Below are positions 44,816-57,416 of a stretch of DNA of 64,000 bases, one piece after another. How positions within the stretch are numbered: position 1 is the first letter of the stretch; each line of letters starts with the position of its first letter. The translations under genes and the position numbers were made by a program. The notes under the pieces were generated by a model. It ran no database searches. It was not told where the DNA came from and worked only from the letters and a program-made list of their open reading frames with translations. The stretch is from positions 43,202,551-43,266,550 of the forward strand of contig NC_054872.1 in the NCBI RefSeq assembly GCF_018320785.1. The letters are read 5' to 3'. The stretch is from Cheilinus undulatus (Eukaryota; Chordata; Actinopteri; Labriformes; Labridae).

Positions 44816-45595
44816 CTGAAATCAAATCAAACAAGATTTACATAACACAGAAACCATCCAAACAGAATTAAAATAACATTACAGAATATAGAGAAGCTAT
44901 TGTAACATTATGATCTTTTATTTACTATTTCATGGCCACACTGAGACATCTTGAGTGCCTTTTTTTATCATTTAAACTGCCAATGCAGTCTGCCAGTTTT
45001 CCATCTTTTGTATTTTTTGGTTCATTTTGGTAAATCAATGAACTGGGTGTTCCGGTAAAGGAGGTTGACCTGACGTTGCATAACCATAATTGGCACACTG
45101 CAGTCCATGCTTTATGAAAGATCACATGAAGTATGCCTTACTGGGCTAATGTAGCATCTTTAGGATTTGACACACAACCCTGCTCAAACTTAATAAAGTG
45201 CAGATAGAAAGTCACTTCTTATTAACTGGTTAAGCAAACTAATGGTTCACCTCTCTAAAAAACTTAGGTTATCATGAAAAAGTCCGTATGTCCCCCTTAT
45301 CTCATTAAAAATGTTTAACTTTAATATTTTCTTAATTCTGGGGGTCAGCACCTACAAGTCTAAGGTTCTTCTTCACAAGTTAGGGTAGAACGGACAGTGA
45401 GAGTGACGGGCGGATTGGTGCAGATTCAGCAGTGCTGCAGACGTACCAGTTCATTGTGGTGAAGAGGGAGCAGAGCTGGAAGGCAAAGCTCTCTATTTTC
45501 TGGTTAATCTTTGTTCCTATCCTCTCCCAAAAGGTAAGGCTATAAAAAACAAGACTAAAGCTGTAATGCAATTCTATTGAACATAAACTTTTTTC

Positions 45596-46180
45596 AATGT
45601 CTTTCTCCTTCAATGTCCTCGCCTTCTGCATCAACACACCGCTGCATTCAGGTATGCAGTAGGTCTTCTTCCGACAGTTGTCTCAGAACCTCTGTTGTTC
45701 TTTTCTTTACTTCTGACACAAACGTGTAACTTTGAGGACAGATTTGATCCTAGGAAAAAGTCACACAGTGCTAGATCAGGTGAATAGGGAGGGTTATCAA
45801 GCACTGTGATTTGTTTTTGGACTAAACTGCTTTACTGAGAGCGCAGTGTGAGCTGGGACGATGTCTTGATGAAGAATGAAACCATTTCTCCACAGATGGT
45901 CTCTTTCTTTGGACTTTTTACTCACTATTTTTCTAGAACCTTTAGTGTTGATTCACTGTTGACCCTTCTGGAACCCACTCCTCCAATGATGCCCTTAAAC
46001 AACCAGCATGGCTGTGAGTTTGGACTTCATTTGCTGGGCTTCCTTCATTCTTGGTGACAATTTTGTTTTCCAACCCACTGACTGCTGTTTTGTCCCAACA
46101 TCGTACTGAAAGATCCAATTTTCATCACATGTAATCACTCCTAAAAAATGTATGTGTCCTTAAATTTGTTCCAAAAAACA
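45596..46180 (-). mobile_element. Mariner transposase relic, copy B
   Basis: The minus strand contains ITCDENWIFQYD, then IQ..PLWRNGF-type blocks, NPPYSPDLALCDFFL with the third catalytic D (near 45755-45800), and CVDAEGEDIEGE near the C-terminus. Frames are broken and part of the middle is missing. It reaches further towards the C-terminus than the copy A relic. Confidence 0.8.
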
Positions 46181-46189
46181 AATTTGCTT

Positions 46190-46620
46190 GTGTTTTTTGT
46201 TTTTGACCAGGAGTCAGAAGTTTTGGGACAACTTTGGCACACGTTTATGTAGGGATGGGGATCGTTAATTTTTATTGATATTGATACCCTTATGTATACT
46301 CCTTATTGATACTTCTATCAATACGTTTCTATTGTTTGGTGGAAAGAAAAAGTAACAAATATTTACAACAGAAGTGGTCTGAACTGGGTAGTGCTTGAGT
46401 TAAAAGTTATGATTCAGTCTATTTTATATCCCTTGGATACACATTCTTCATATTTGCAACGGTATTTATTGAAGTTTCTCATCAATAAAACACTGAATTT
46501 GCCATTTTTAGAAGTTGCATTTGAACATATGACAGATTTTTTGTTGGGTTTTAACTCAAAAACAAAGACTCGTTTCACTCAAGTCTGTGGGTAGGTGTCT
46601 GCTGTGGCTTCCCTAAACAA
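46190..46620. other. Copy B-specific insertion, unclassified
   Basis: About 430 bases absent from copy A (which runs CCAAAACGTCTGAAAGCGAG). No terminal repeats or coding signal are clear to me. Confidence 0.45.
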
Positions 46621-47283
46621 GCGAGTTGGCATCTTGTTTTCTCAGTTGCAGCCCTGCTACCTGAGTCTTGTGACTTCAATTAAAGGTGACACAGCAGCAG
46701 CTACATGCACACTGTTGGCAGGGTGCATTCAAGACTGCTGGGCAATCCAGTGATTTTTCACATGGCTAAACCCATTGTTCATTTCCTACATGAAAACCTG
46801 TCCAAAACAATTCATAAAAAAACAGGAAATGAGAAGAGAAACTCTACCTTGCTTATCATTCCTAACACCAATTAAAATAGCTTGTGGGCCACACTTGGCC
46901 CACAGATCATTATTTGGACACCAGTTTACAAGATGTACCCCTTAACCTCAACTTTATCATTCCTGGACAAACCATGCAAAAATTGAATTCAAGATAATAC
47001 ATCTGAAAAGTTTCTGTTCAGACTCAGTGCATCCTGTGGATTATAATTGTAAAAGTAGAGCAGATGTGTGGACCTCCTGCTGGAAATATTGAAATGTTGA
47101 TTTCAGATCAGAATCAGTGCATGTTATCAGTCAAACATCAATGACATTTTGGAAACTTCCCAGGGACCCTGACTTTCCTGGCAGTGGGACAGACCTTTTT
47201 TTTCAGTAGTTCGTTCTCAAAGCAGTGTTTGACTGTCAATAATTCACCCTGGTCTGAGAGCCCTATTTTGTAATCATCTGGGC

Positions 47284-47291
47284 TATATAAG
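47284..47291 (+). promoter_or_regulatory. TATA box of vmo1 copy B
   Basis: TATATAAG, 77 bases before the ATG, conserved with copy A. Confidence 0.6.
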
Positions 47292-47360
47292 ATCCTCCAG
47301 TCTGTAGCCTACTTGTTACTTTGCATTTCAGAGTGGAAACACAGACTCACTGCTGTCAAT

Positions 47361-50349
47361 ATGACAAGTCTGCTCACCGTGCTGACCCTGCTGGCTGTGT
47401 TGTCTGGTGGTTTTTGTCAGAGCAGAGTGTACAGGTCCGTCCTCTCTGTGAACAATGGAGGGCCATGGGGAGACTGGCACAATGCTGATATGTGTCCGGA
47501 GAACTACTATGCTATCGGCTTCAGTCTGAGGGTAAATAAACAAGGCTTTTACACCAAACTTTGCAGCTGCTTCATTAAAATAAGACAACAATAAGAAAAC
47601 AAACTCATCAACAAGATAAGAAGCCTGTTAATCAGACCTGTTTGTGTCCTCAGGTGGAGGGTGGCCAGGGAGGTGGTGATGACACCGCCCTGAACGGGAT
47701 CCGTCTCTACTGTTCTACAGATAACCGCCATGGCTATATCCCCACTGTTGAGTCTCACAATGGCTTGTAAGTTGCCCAAAATTATATCATTCAGCTTGTT
47801 GTAATAAATATATACATTGTCATTAACGATGAGTTTACTGTTCTGCTGCTCACTTATTTAAAAATCGTATATATACTAATACTCTATCGATTCTTTTGTC
47901 GATTAATCGAGTAATCTAATAAGAAATAATAATTTTTTTATTAATCAGTCATTTTTTGCTCATTTTAGAGCAATAGTACTAGACAAATGAAAAAAGGTGG
48001 ATCCCCAAAATGAACTACAGTTATTAAAGTTAAAAGGAAAGGAGGTTAAATTTTTTTTTTAAATATACTTACGTGATAGTTGGGGCTAAGGCATCCTCCC
48101 CAAATTGTGGGTGCTAACACTTTATTTCACTTTACCACTAAGTTACTTCAGTCAAAGGGGCACTTAATCGCATAAAATCCCTTTCTTAATGCATGAGTGT
48201 AATATTCCACATTCTAGCAGGAAAGAGAGCTCCATGATTCACACAATGGTCTGATGATGCCTGAAAGCTGTACTTTTACATAAAAGGAATAGGATCTACT
48301 TTTCAAAGGGTGTTCACTTTTAATTTTTCAACCAAGTTTCTGTTTGTGAGTTGATCCGCTGTAAAAATAAGACTTTTTAACACCATATCTGAACCAGGAG
48401 AGCACATTTTGAGGTAAAAAGCAGCTCCTATTATCTGTTTAATCTTCACTGTAAGATGATGAACTCTGACCTATGTGATCCCTCTTTCTCAGTAACTGTT
48501 TGTGGCAGTAACATGTTTCTATTTGACTGCTATCCATTAATTATCAATATGTATTAATGCTTCTGTTTGTCAAAGGCTTTATAAAAATGGGCTGTAACCA
48601 AGATGTGGTGCTGCTCAGTTATGAATAAATCATAATTAAATTTATGACAAGTGCATGCAGAAGTGAGAAAGAGAGGACACCAAAACAGCTCTTAAATCAT
48701 GAAGCTTGTCGGTGCTCTGTATAACTGCTGGGTCAGTCAGTGAAGGTTTTGAATTCTCCTGAAGTCTGCAGAGACAAACTGACCCCTGTCTCATATGAGA
48801 AGGTCTTGCAGGTCGTGCTTAAACTCTGAGAGCTGCATCATTTCACCCATGGAAACTTTGTTTTTCATGATTTAAACCTTTCATTATGACACTGCACCGC
48901 TACAACATTGGCTTAGTGCTGTATTTGCCATAATGTCAGGGCCTAACCTTGCAAAGCAGATGAATATGCCCGTTTCCGTGTTTCTCACTGGTGAATTCAT
49001 CTTACAAAGCTCTCGTCTGAACTGTTTGGACCCAGTTAGAAAGTGACAGGACCAATCAGTGACAAGGGGCAGTACTTTCAGGTGCGGCAGAGTCATGACG
49101 TAAGCAAGCAGCAACAAGAGGTCGGTGCAATTATGGCAGAAGACATTAGCGTGGATGCTGCTAAAGCACCAGTTTTATTAGAACTTGACATTTCTTTGTT
49201 AAAAAAAGAACAAAGAACAGCAGTGAGATGTTTTCTTTTCAAAAATGACAAAAGTCATGTACTGACATGTCTACAGTCGCCATGGTTCACATTCTGCAGC
49301 TCTAATGGAGTTTACACCTTCGGTAGGGGTGCAGCTCGACAACGGCTACCTCACGTGTTTTGTTGCTCTGATTGGCCCATAAAGATGTGACAGAAAGAAC
49401 GTTCATCCAATCACCCTCTGAGTTTTTTTCAAAGGATCTGCCATTTCCCAAATGCTGTCTATGAGTGGTTTTCCAGATGGATGTGTGAAACATCTGGCGT
49501 GTCAGGTTAGTCAGGGCCAGTGGATGTGTAAAAGATGAAGGACCTGCAACATCACTGCATCAACTTCTCTTCCCTCATGGCTTTCAAGCCTTGCATCGTG
49601 CATGTTACATTATAGTAACCAAGCGTGATGTCTGGAGGAGTCCAGGCACCACTCATCACCTGGCCAATACCATCCCTACATCGAAGCATGGCGGTGGCAG
49701 CATCATGCTGTGGGGATGTTTTCAGCAGCAGGAACTGGGAGACTGGTCAGGGTCGAGGTAAAGATGAATTCAGCACTGTGCAAAGACATCCTTGGTGGTA
49801 ACCTGCTCCATAGCACTCTGGACCTCAGACTTGGACTGACTGTCGACATAAACTGAGGCTTAAACATATTCACACATTAGCCTTCAGTTCTGAGGGTAAA
49901 ATAATACATCACCTGACCTGTCAAGATTGAAAGTGTGGGTTAAAGATGTTAAATGTCCTTCTGTTTCTCAGGAGTTTCTCCTCACATTTTGGATTTTATC
50001 CTAATTTTTCCTCTTCTATGTATTTCCCTCTCTTCTCTCTAGCTGGGGTGATTGGACCAGTCCTCAGTACTGTCCCACTGGCGTGCTCACTGCCTTCCAG
50101 CTCCGAGTTGAGCCTCCTATTGGAAGTGGTGATGACACTGCTGCCAACAACATTAAGTTCCAATGCAGCAGCAACCGCGTACTGGAGGGGCAAGGCATGG
50201 GCTGGGGAGATTATGGTGGATGGAGTGAGACGTGTACCAATGGAGGAATCTGTGGCATCAGGACCAAGGTGGAGGCTTGGCAGGGTGGGCATGAGGGTGA
50301 GGATGACACTGCCCTCAATGATGTACACTTCTACTGCTGTGACAAATGA
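47361..50349 (+). CDS. vmo1: Vitelline membrane outer layer protein 1 homolog, copy B
   Basis: Exons 47361-47531, 47654-47766 and 50043-50349 give 196 residues. The ATG at 47361 is chosen over an upstream in-frame ATG at 47313 because it starts the signal peptide ([20 protein letters not shown]) and matches copy A. Hallmarks are [62 protein letters not shown] and [12 protein letters not shown]. It ends [15 protein letters not shown], then TGA. The third repeat has two extra residues ([10 protein letters not shown] against RQGGGDD in A). The stop falls in exon 3, five bases before a donor like that of copy A, so any fourth exon would be untranslated. The frame is intact and the gene is probably functional. 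Confidence 0.93.
47767..50042. other. vmo1 copy B intron 2
   Basis: Collinear with copy A intron 2 but with about 230 extra bases at 48273-48500. It lacks the stretch matching 12560-12745. Confidence 0.55.
49665..49835 (+). mobile_element. Tc1-family transposase relic in vmo1 intron 2, copy B
   Basis: Same relic as at 12380-12560 (GGTGGCAGCATCATGCTGTG; GACATCCTTGGTGGTAACC). Confidence 0.75.
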
Positions 50350-50544
50350 TAAGGTAAGACATAATAAAAAGGAGTTTTAAAGAGTTTCAAGAGTTGTATA
50401 CACATTTGGTCTTTGTCATAGTGCTCCTCCTGGGCCTGGATCCATTTAGATCTGAAACTGACTGAAAAAGAAAATTGGCAGGTCTTAGCATGGCTATACA
50501 CTAACATTACTGTCCTTGTCCTCACTCACCATGTTCATATTTAA

Positions 50545-51409
50545 AAGAGGTGTCAAAAGTATTCACATTCATTACTCAGGTAGAAGTATAGATTCTTGGC
50601 TTTAAAAAGACTTCTGTAGAAGTTGAAGTATCAACTCAAGCTTTTTACTCAAGTAAAAGTGTAAAAGTACTGGTTTTAAACTACTTAAAGTATAAAAGTA
50701 AAAGTAATGTAAGGAGGAAAAAATGCCATTAAGGACAAAAGCTTAGGCCGCTCCACAGGGGCCTATAGTGCACTATCCCACCTCCCCCCAAAAAACATTT
50801 TTCTAAAGGCCATAATGACTGTAATGTTATATTAAAATGTTAATGTTGAAAAATTTGGGATGCACCTGTTTCAGCCACATTCATGCCCATTGAAGATGAA
50901 CGCACTGTAGTACAATGCAAATACATTCAAGAACCATATGTACTACCAACCTCCTCACTGGTGCTTGGTTGGGACATTTCACTCCAGTTCTCTTGAGTCT
51001 CTGGCACGGACCTCTTTGTACTAGACTACATATGTCTGCTATTTCCTTGCTGGAGTGTGACGTGATTTGTGTTGTATGCAGGTGCGTTGGATCGTGTACA
51101 AACCAATAGGGTGTCAGAATAGTATTATGTTTATACTTCTCATCCAACCACAATCAAATTCACTCTATCTGGATGGCGCGATTTATCTGGATAGGTTTGG
51201 GAGTTTTTTATTTGTGTTTTTTTGAATGATGACAAGCCAAGATGAAAACAAGCTGAAATGAAATAGGAGTAACGAGGCTATTTTTAAAATGTAAGTAGTA
51301 GAAGTAAAAAGCAGGCTGAAAAATAGTTACTCCAGTAAAGTACAGATACCCAAAACTTCTACTTAAGTAAGGTAACAAAGTATTTGCACTTAGTTACTTG
51401 ACACCTCTG
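50545..51409. mobile_element. hAT-type insertion downstream of vmo1 copy B coding exons
   Basis: Ends AAGAGGTGTCAAAAGTATTC and TTACTTGACACCTCTG are inverted copies with one changed end base. Flanks ATATTTAA and ATATTTTA agree at 7 of 8 bases, as expected for a hAT duplication. The empty site is in copy A near 13492. No transposase; an 865-bp non-autonomous element. Confidence 0.8.
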
Positions 51410-52132
51410 ATATTTTATGATGAAAGCTCACACCATTATAAGAAGAGGTATTACCCAGTTTTTGTGTTTTGTGAATACGAAGCTTTAGATCAGTTGATTC
51501 TCTGTGTTGTAGATAGTTATTCATCTACTTCTTACTTTAGGTAACCTGTGAAAACATAGCTCTGTGGTTGTTGAACATAGCCTACCTGCTGCATGTGACT
51601 TCACATTCATAGCCTTTACAGCCCGCCCACCGAGTGAGGGTACGGCTGTCTGTGGAAACGCAAACTGTTCTGGTGTATAGTGCACTGAACCATACTAACC
51701 TGTACTCAATCAAACAGGACCACCTGATGGAAATGTGTTTATAGAGGGGGATCACTTTGTCCTCACATTGTTCCTCTGCAGCATTAATAGTGAAGGTGAA
51801 AGGTCACGAGTAGCTAATGTCACAGCTTTGAATGCCACATTGAATGTATCTGGTGGAAATCCAACATCCTGTTCCTACAATGATATAAAGAAGTCATTCT
51901 TTTGAGAAAAAAATGTCCAAAATGCACTTATCCCAGGCAACCTAAATAAATATATATCACTGCTTTTTTAATTCTAATGATTTGTTTTTCCTTCTTCTTC
52001 TTCACAGTGAACAGCAAGTGAGCCTGAGCAGACCAAACCAGTTTGACGGAGTGACTCTGCATCACCCAGAAACTAAAGATGACTGACAATAGTTAGACTT
52101 TAGTTTTTTATTCGGATTGCTGCTGTGTCGTA

Positions 52133-52138
52133 AATAAA
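52133..52138 (+). promoter_or_regulatory. Possible polyadenylation signal of vmo1 copy B
   Basis: AATAAA downstream of the region matching copy A's last exon; the copy A signal itself is changed here. Use by the gene is inferred. Confidence 0.3.
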
Positions 52139-52159
52139 TTTTCACATTTTCACATCACA

Positions 52160-52760
52160 ATTTTTGTTCTGGGTTCTTTAATGACCTCCTGGGTGAGTCA
52201 TCGATGCTCTCTTGGAGTAATTTTGGTAAGCTTGCCACTCCTGGGAAGGTTCACCACTGTTCCAAGTTTTCTCCATTTGTGGATAATGGCTCTCACCATC
52301 ATTCATCCCAAAACCTTAGAGCTAACTTTGTAACCCTCTCCAGACTGACAGTTATAAATGACTTCGCTTCTCATCTGTTCCTGAATTTGTTTTAATGGCA
52401 CCATAATGTGTTGTGTTTTGAGCTCTTCAAGCCTACTTCACTTTGTCAGACAGGTTCTATTTAAGGGATTTCTTAATCAACAGGTCTGGCAGTAATCAGG
52501 CCTGGGTGTGGCTAATGAAACTGAACTCAGCTGTCCACAAAATGTGGTTAATCAGATAAATTATGATTTAACAAGGGGAGGGTATACTTTTCACACAGGG
52601 ACAAGGTAGATTTTTTTTCCTGAATGAATGAAATCATCATTGAAACCTGCATTTTGCATTTCCCTGGGATAGCTGTGAATTTGTTATTTGCACAGAACAC
52701 TGAGGCATGTTTAGGGCCTTGCTCTGTTTCAGGTGAAAACATTCAATAAATGAATGACAG
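52160..52760 (-). mobile_element. Tc1-family transposon relic, copy B
   Basis: Minus-strand helix-turn-helix part of a Tc1 transposase (IIHKWRK, VVNLPRSGK), matching 14870-15450 of copy A. Confidence 0.8.
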
Positions 52761-54478
52761 TTATTGGGAAAAACGGGGTCCTTTGTGCTTTAAAGCTTAA
52801 ATAACAAATACCAAACTGTTTATGGTTATATTGAGGCAAGTAAGTTAAATATAAAGATTGTGAAAATTTAATCTCAAAACTCTGAATATGTGCACATCAA
52901 GTATAACATTTTTTTTTTTTTTTGTATGTGGAGTGAAATTATAGAACAGTTTGAATGCGGGGCTAAAGGAATATCCAAACAAACTGTTCAAAAAGCAGTA
53001 TAAAGATTAAAATATTCTCGAGGCACATGAACGAAGGGTGTGTTTGACTATCCCCAGGTGTTCGCTGTTATTTATCATTTCAAATTAATTAACTAATTAA
53101 TTTGTGTATTTTTCTTCTCAATTGTCTTTTGTATTTATTTCCCTTTTTTATTGCCTACAGTTTTTTCTCTCTTTATATATGAGGGTAACCCCACTATCTT
53201 CTCTTCCTGCTCTTATGCAGTGACTGAAAAATTATGAGGAAGTGTCAGGATATAAGATTCATAATGGTGGTTTCAGGCAGCTGGGCCAAACAGTTAGACT
53301 AGCATGTCAAATTCCGATGGGCAAAAGAAGGCTTTAAATATTTTGGCATCACAATAACACAAAGCTCCTCTCAAGTGTACAAGGCTTATTAGAAGAAACT
53401 TATTTCTCAAAAATAATTTAGAAAGGTGGCAGTTGCTTCCTCTAGCTTTAATAGGCAGGATAGAGACAAGGGCCTCGTTTATGCATACACCAGAAATTTG
53501 GGTGTATGCTTGTTTCCACGCACAGATTGGCTTTTTCGGTCTGAGCATTGGTGTACAACACACTCAAATCCCACGCCAGGTCTAAGCTTGTGCTTGTAAG
53601 CAAGTTTCAAGGAAGCAGCAACCTCCAGTCCTGAAAAATAAAACCAATACAGAAGTGCAAAAAATTGCAATTATGGCAAGTGTCCATGTACACACTACAC
53701 ATTGAAAAGCTGTTTTTACACATGAAATAAATTGGTTTACAGACTGGTTCAAAAAACAAAATGTGTCTGATTAGCTAATGTCTTCATGAGCACACACTGT
53801 GTGTGTGTGTGTGTGGGTATATTTTTTTGTGCCAAAATAGTTTCAATACATTTAGGAAAAACCTCCCTTTGCACTGATTGGCGCATCTCATTTGATTGAC
53901 AGATAGTTGGACAGGCAGACACTACCTATCTGTCTACCAGAATGGTAGCTAGTTTAGCTGACAGGAAATCAAGGTTAGTGGGCAGGCTCTTGTCTGCCAT
54001 CAGGTTGATCCAAAGTTTGGTTGAGAAAGTGATGTCAGTATGGAAGCTGCCATGGATTGGCTTCAAAAGTTGTTTGGGTCTGTTTGTAATCAAACGGCTG
54101 AGGTCACACACACTAGCGGAACAAATCAATGCCGGGCCGGGGTCTGAGCACATGACCAGGTCCTTTAAACCCAATAAAGGTCACGGTAACATCGCTTTAC
54201 AACATACACATGCCCGCAACAGCGGGGCTTACAAGCATTGCTACATTTTTTACACACAGTACACATTAGGCTACTTGGTCCATAATAAAACTACACAAAT
54301 TCAAAGAAGTTCAGCACCACGGATAGCGACCATATCATTCTGACATCCACTTTAACTATTTCAACTAATGTGAGAACAGTAGGCTACTTTGTCAGTAGCT
54401 GTAAAGTTTAGTAAAATTGACACAGCGGCCCACATGTTTACATACAAACACAACATCAGTATGAAGTACTAGGCCTAC
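52760..54478. other. Non-coding spacer, copy B
   Basis: Matches 15450-17037. It has extra sequence near 53179-53300. From about 53710 on it is nearly identical to copy A. Confidence 0.5.
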
Positions 54479-54795
54479 TCACCACTTTTTGAAGGGCATA
54501 TGACTAGCCTTGTGCTGTATGTCCATTTTCTTTGCTCTGTCATTCTCTATGGACAATATAGCAAGTCCTCTCAGTCTCAGTCTCTGGTTTTTAATGAGTT
54601 TTAACTTGGAGAATGAGCGCTCAGAGGTTGCAACGGTGACGGGAAGAGTCAAAAATAAAAGGAAGGCGGTACAAACCTCACTGAATGTAGAAGTTACTGC
54701 TGGGTGGTTGACAATGAGCATTTTTGCCAGATCCGCAACAGACTTTTGCTTTGGAATATGGTCCCTGAAAGAGGTTCTAAAAGAAACCAGCTAGC
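54479..54795 (-). mobile_element. hAT transposase C-terminal relic, copy B
   Basis: FLTLPVTVATSERSFSKLKL and LRGLAILSIEND, as in copy A. Confidence 0.85.
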
Positions 54796-54906
54796 CAGGG
54801 AAGCTGGGGGCGACGTCCCGACTGTAGTACTCACTAGGCCGACAGGCAGCTTGGTGTAACTCCTCATCTCGTGCTTGCAGCAGTGTGTTGGGGTGAATTG
54901 CCTCAA

Positions 54907-55985
54907 ACATTTGATTTGATTTATTTATTTTGCACATTTTGAAATACAACAAAACATAACAGCAATAACAAAAATGGATGGACATTACCAATCAGCAATT
55001 AAATTTAAAAAGCATGCCAGGGAAATCCCAAAAAAACCCTCTAGGGGCTTGAAGAGGAGGGCTCCTCAATATAACAGTAAAACTTTTAACTAAAGAAAGA
55101 GAGAAAAAAAAAAACAAAACAAAAAAACAAAAGACAAAAACAATCAAGACAGAAAAAAGGACGTCAAGACACATACAAAAAACAAAAACAAATAAACAAC
55201 AACAAAAAAAAACAACAACAAAAAAACAGAAGCTAAGTAGAAAACAGGAACAAAATAAAAAAAAAAACTAGAACAACACAACGACAAAAAATACAAATAA
55301 CAGTCAGATGATGGATTATTCACATAGTAGTAAGTTTTTGACAGAATTTTTAAATGACCATGGGGAAAGTTCGACAAAGTGAGGAGGAAGTGAATTCCAT
55401 ATACTGGGACCCCTAGATGTTATATTAAATTGTGATGAAGTGGTACGTGTTGGAGAGCTGTATGGGTAGGATAATTATGAAACAGATTATTGGCTTTAAA
55501 AAAATTATTAAAAAATGGTGGGAGTGTTTTATTTAATGATACATGTACAAATTGAGCAAATTGGAGTTTATTAATTTGATAGATATTAAGTATACCAAGT
55601 TTGCAGAACAAGGGTATTGAATGACTTCTTGGAGCTGAGAAGGTAATAATTCTCACTGCTCTCTTTTGCAAGCGAAAAACTGGTTCCAGTTTAGTTTGGT
55701 GAGTCCTGGCCCAGGCAATATTGGAATAACTAATAAAAGGATAAATCATTAAATAATAAAGATTTACCGAGACTTTCATATTTAGGAGATAACGAATTTT
55801 TCCAATTATTCCAATATTTTTGGCAATCTTTGATGTAATGAGTGAGATATGAGGCTTCCAGGATAAATTTTCATCAATAATTACACCAAGAACACGAGTT
55901 GATTTGACATTAGTTACTGGGACATTGTCAATCAACACAGTTATATCTATAGGATCCTTTTTCAGACTTTGACCAAATAAAATAA
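54907..55985 (-). mobile_element. L2/CR1-like LINE 3' fragment, copy B
   Basis: A 172-codon frame (55938-55420) differs from copy A by only a few residues (KLEPVFRLQ, FVHVSLN, QHVPLHH). Confidence 0.9.
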
Positions 55986-56545
55986 AATTTGTTGATTTTG
56001 AACCATTTTGCGATTTACATGTTCACAGTTCCATTTAAACTGGTGAATCTTTGGGACACTTGCTGCCAACAACAATGTCAGGTTCATCTCCAGGACGACG
56101 AACAAGATATGTGTCCAGTTTTTGTAGTTTGGCTTCTCCCTGCTCTCTTTTTTCCCTTTCTCTCCTTTTTTCGCTCCACTTTTATGGTGATATGAACTGC
56201 TGCTCATGTTTAGCTTCATATGTTAAAATGCTCCACCTAGCTTGCGCTCTGTTGACAAGTGACTTATGATAACGTTGGTGGACGGTTGATGACTATTTTA
56301 CCCAAAATACACTTGGAGACAATGTCTGCTTGTAAATTTACACATGGTAAAGTTAACTGTGAGAGTGAAAAATGAAGCCAGTCATGCAGCACAACATTTT
56401 ATTCAATATTTTACACCCAACTATAGTATTCAGTGTTGTAAACTTTTTACCAACCATGACTCATCCTGACTGGGGCAACCTATATAAGCCCACACATATC
56501 CAGTGCTCTTCTTAACGGTGATTAGAAAGTTATCAAGATCAGCCC

Positions 56546-56677
56546 GTGGACTGTACTGCTTCCGCGAACCCGGGCCCACAGGGGAGGGACCCGTTTCCCC
56601 CGGCTCCTCCGGGCCCCTCCTCGGACCCGGGCCAGGGGAGTGCCACCCCCCCAGCCCCCCTGGAAGCTCCGCCCCTG
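56546..56677. repeat. GC-rich block, copy B
   Basis: Same CCCGGGCC-rich island as 19104-19235, followed by the two ATGGCCGATGC units (56680-56797). Confidence 0.5.
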
Positions 56678-57416
56678 AAATGGCCGATGCGAATATCAAC
56701 AATGTGGATGCTTACTCAGCATCCACACTAATAAACAAAATGGTTGATGTGAATATCAATAGAGTGGATATTTACTTAGCAGCCGCACTTATAATAATCT
56801 ATCCTTTATCAATAATAGAGAAACAAAACAATAGGCTATATCTAATAATAATGAATACTAGAGGGATAACTTCTAGAGCCATGACTCCTATTATAAATTG
56901 TACAGTATCAAAGCTCTGAGTAATGTAAATAAAACAATATATTAAATTATATATTAATTATAATTATAAAAGAAATAAGTATTTTTTTTATTTTATAGAG
57001 CTAGGCCTTGTAGGAAGTGCCACTTCTTTGTCCTCTTACTTGTGTAGATTTATAGACTAGAACTATAACTGTGCTTTCACTGGAGTATAACATCCTGGTA
57101 CTTTTATCCTTCTCTGATGCACCAAAGGGCCTGCCTCAGCTTATTCAGGTAATGAACCGGTATAACATTCTTTTATGCACCCTCGATCAGAGGACCAACC
57201 TCTAATAGTCGTATTTCAGACACCCAACAGCACAAAGAACAGAAGAATGACTGCAGCAATGCACACTCCAAATAAACACAGAGAGACAAAATAGTTTTAT
57301 CAGGCTGAAAAGATTTTTATTGATAATTTTTTTGTTCAGATAAACTGAAGCCTCATGTACGTATGTCTCAGACTCATATGAGTACATAAATCAGTGATGG
57401 CTAAGTTATTATGATC

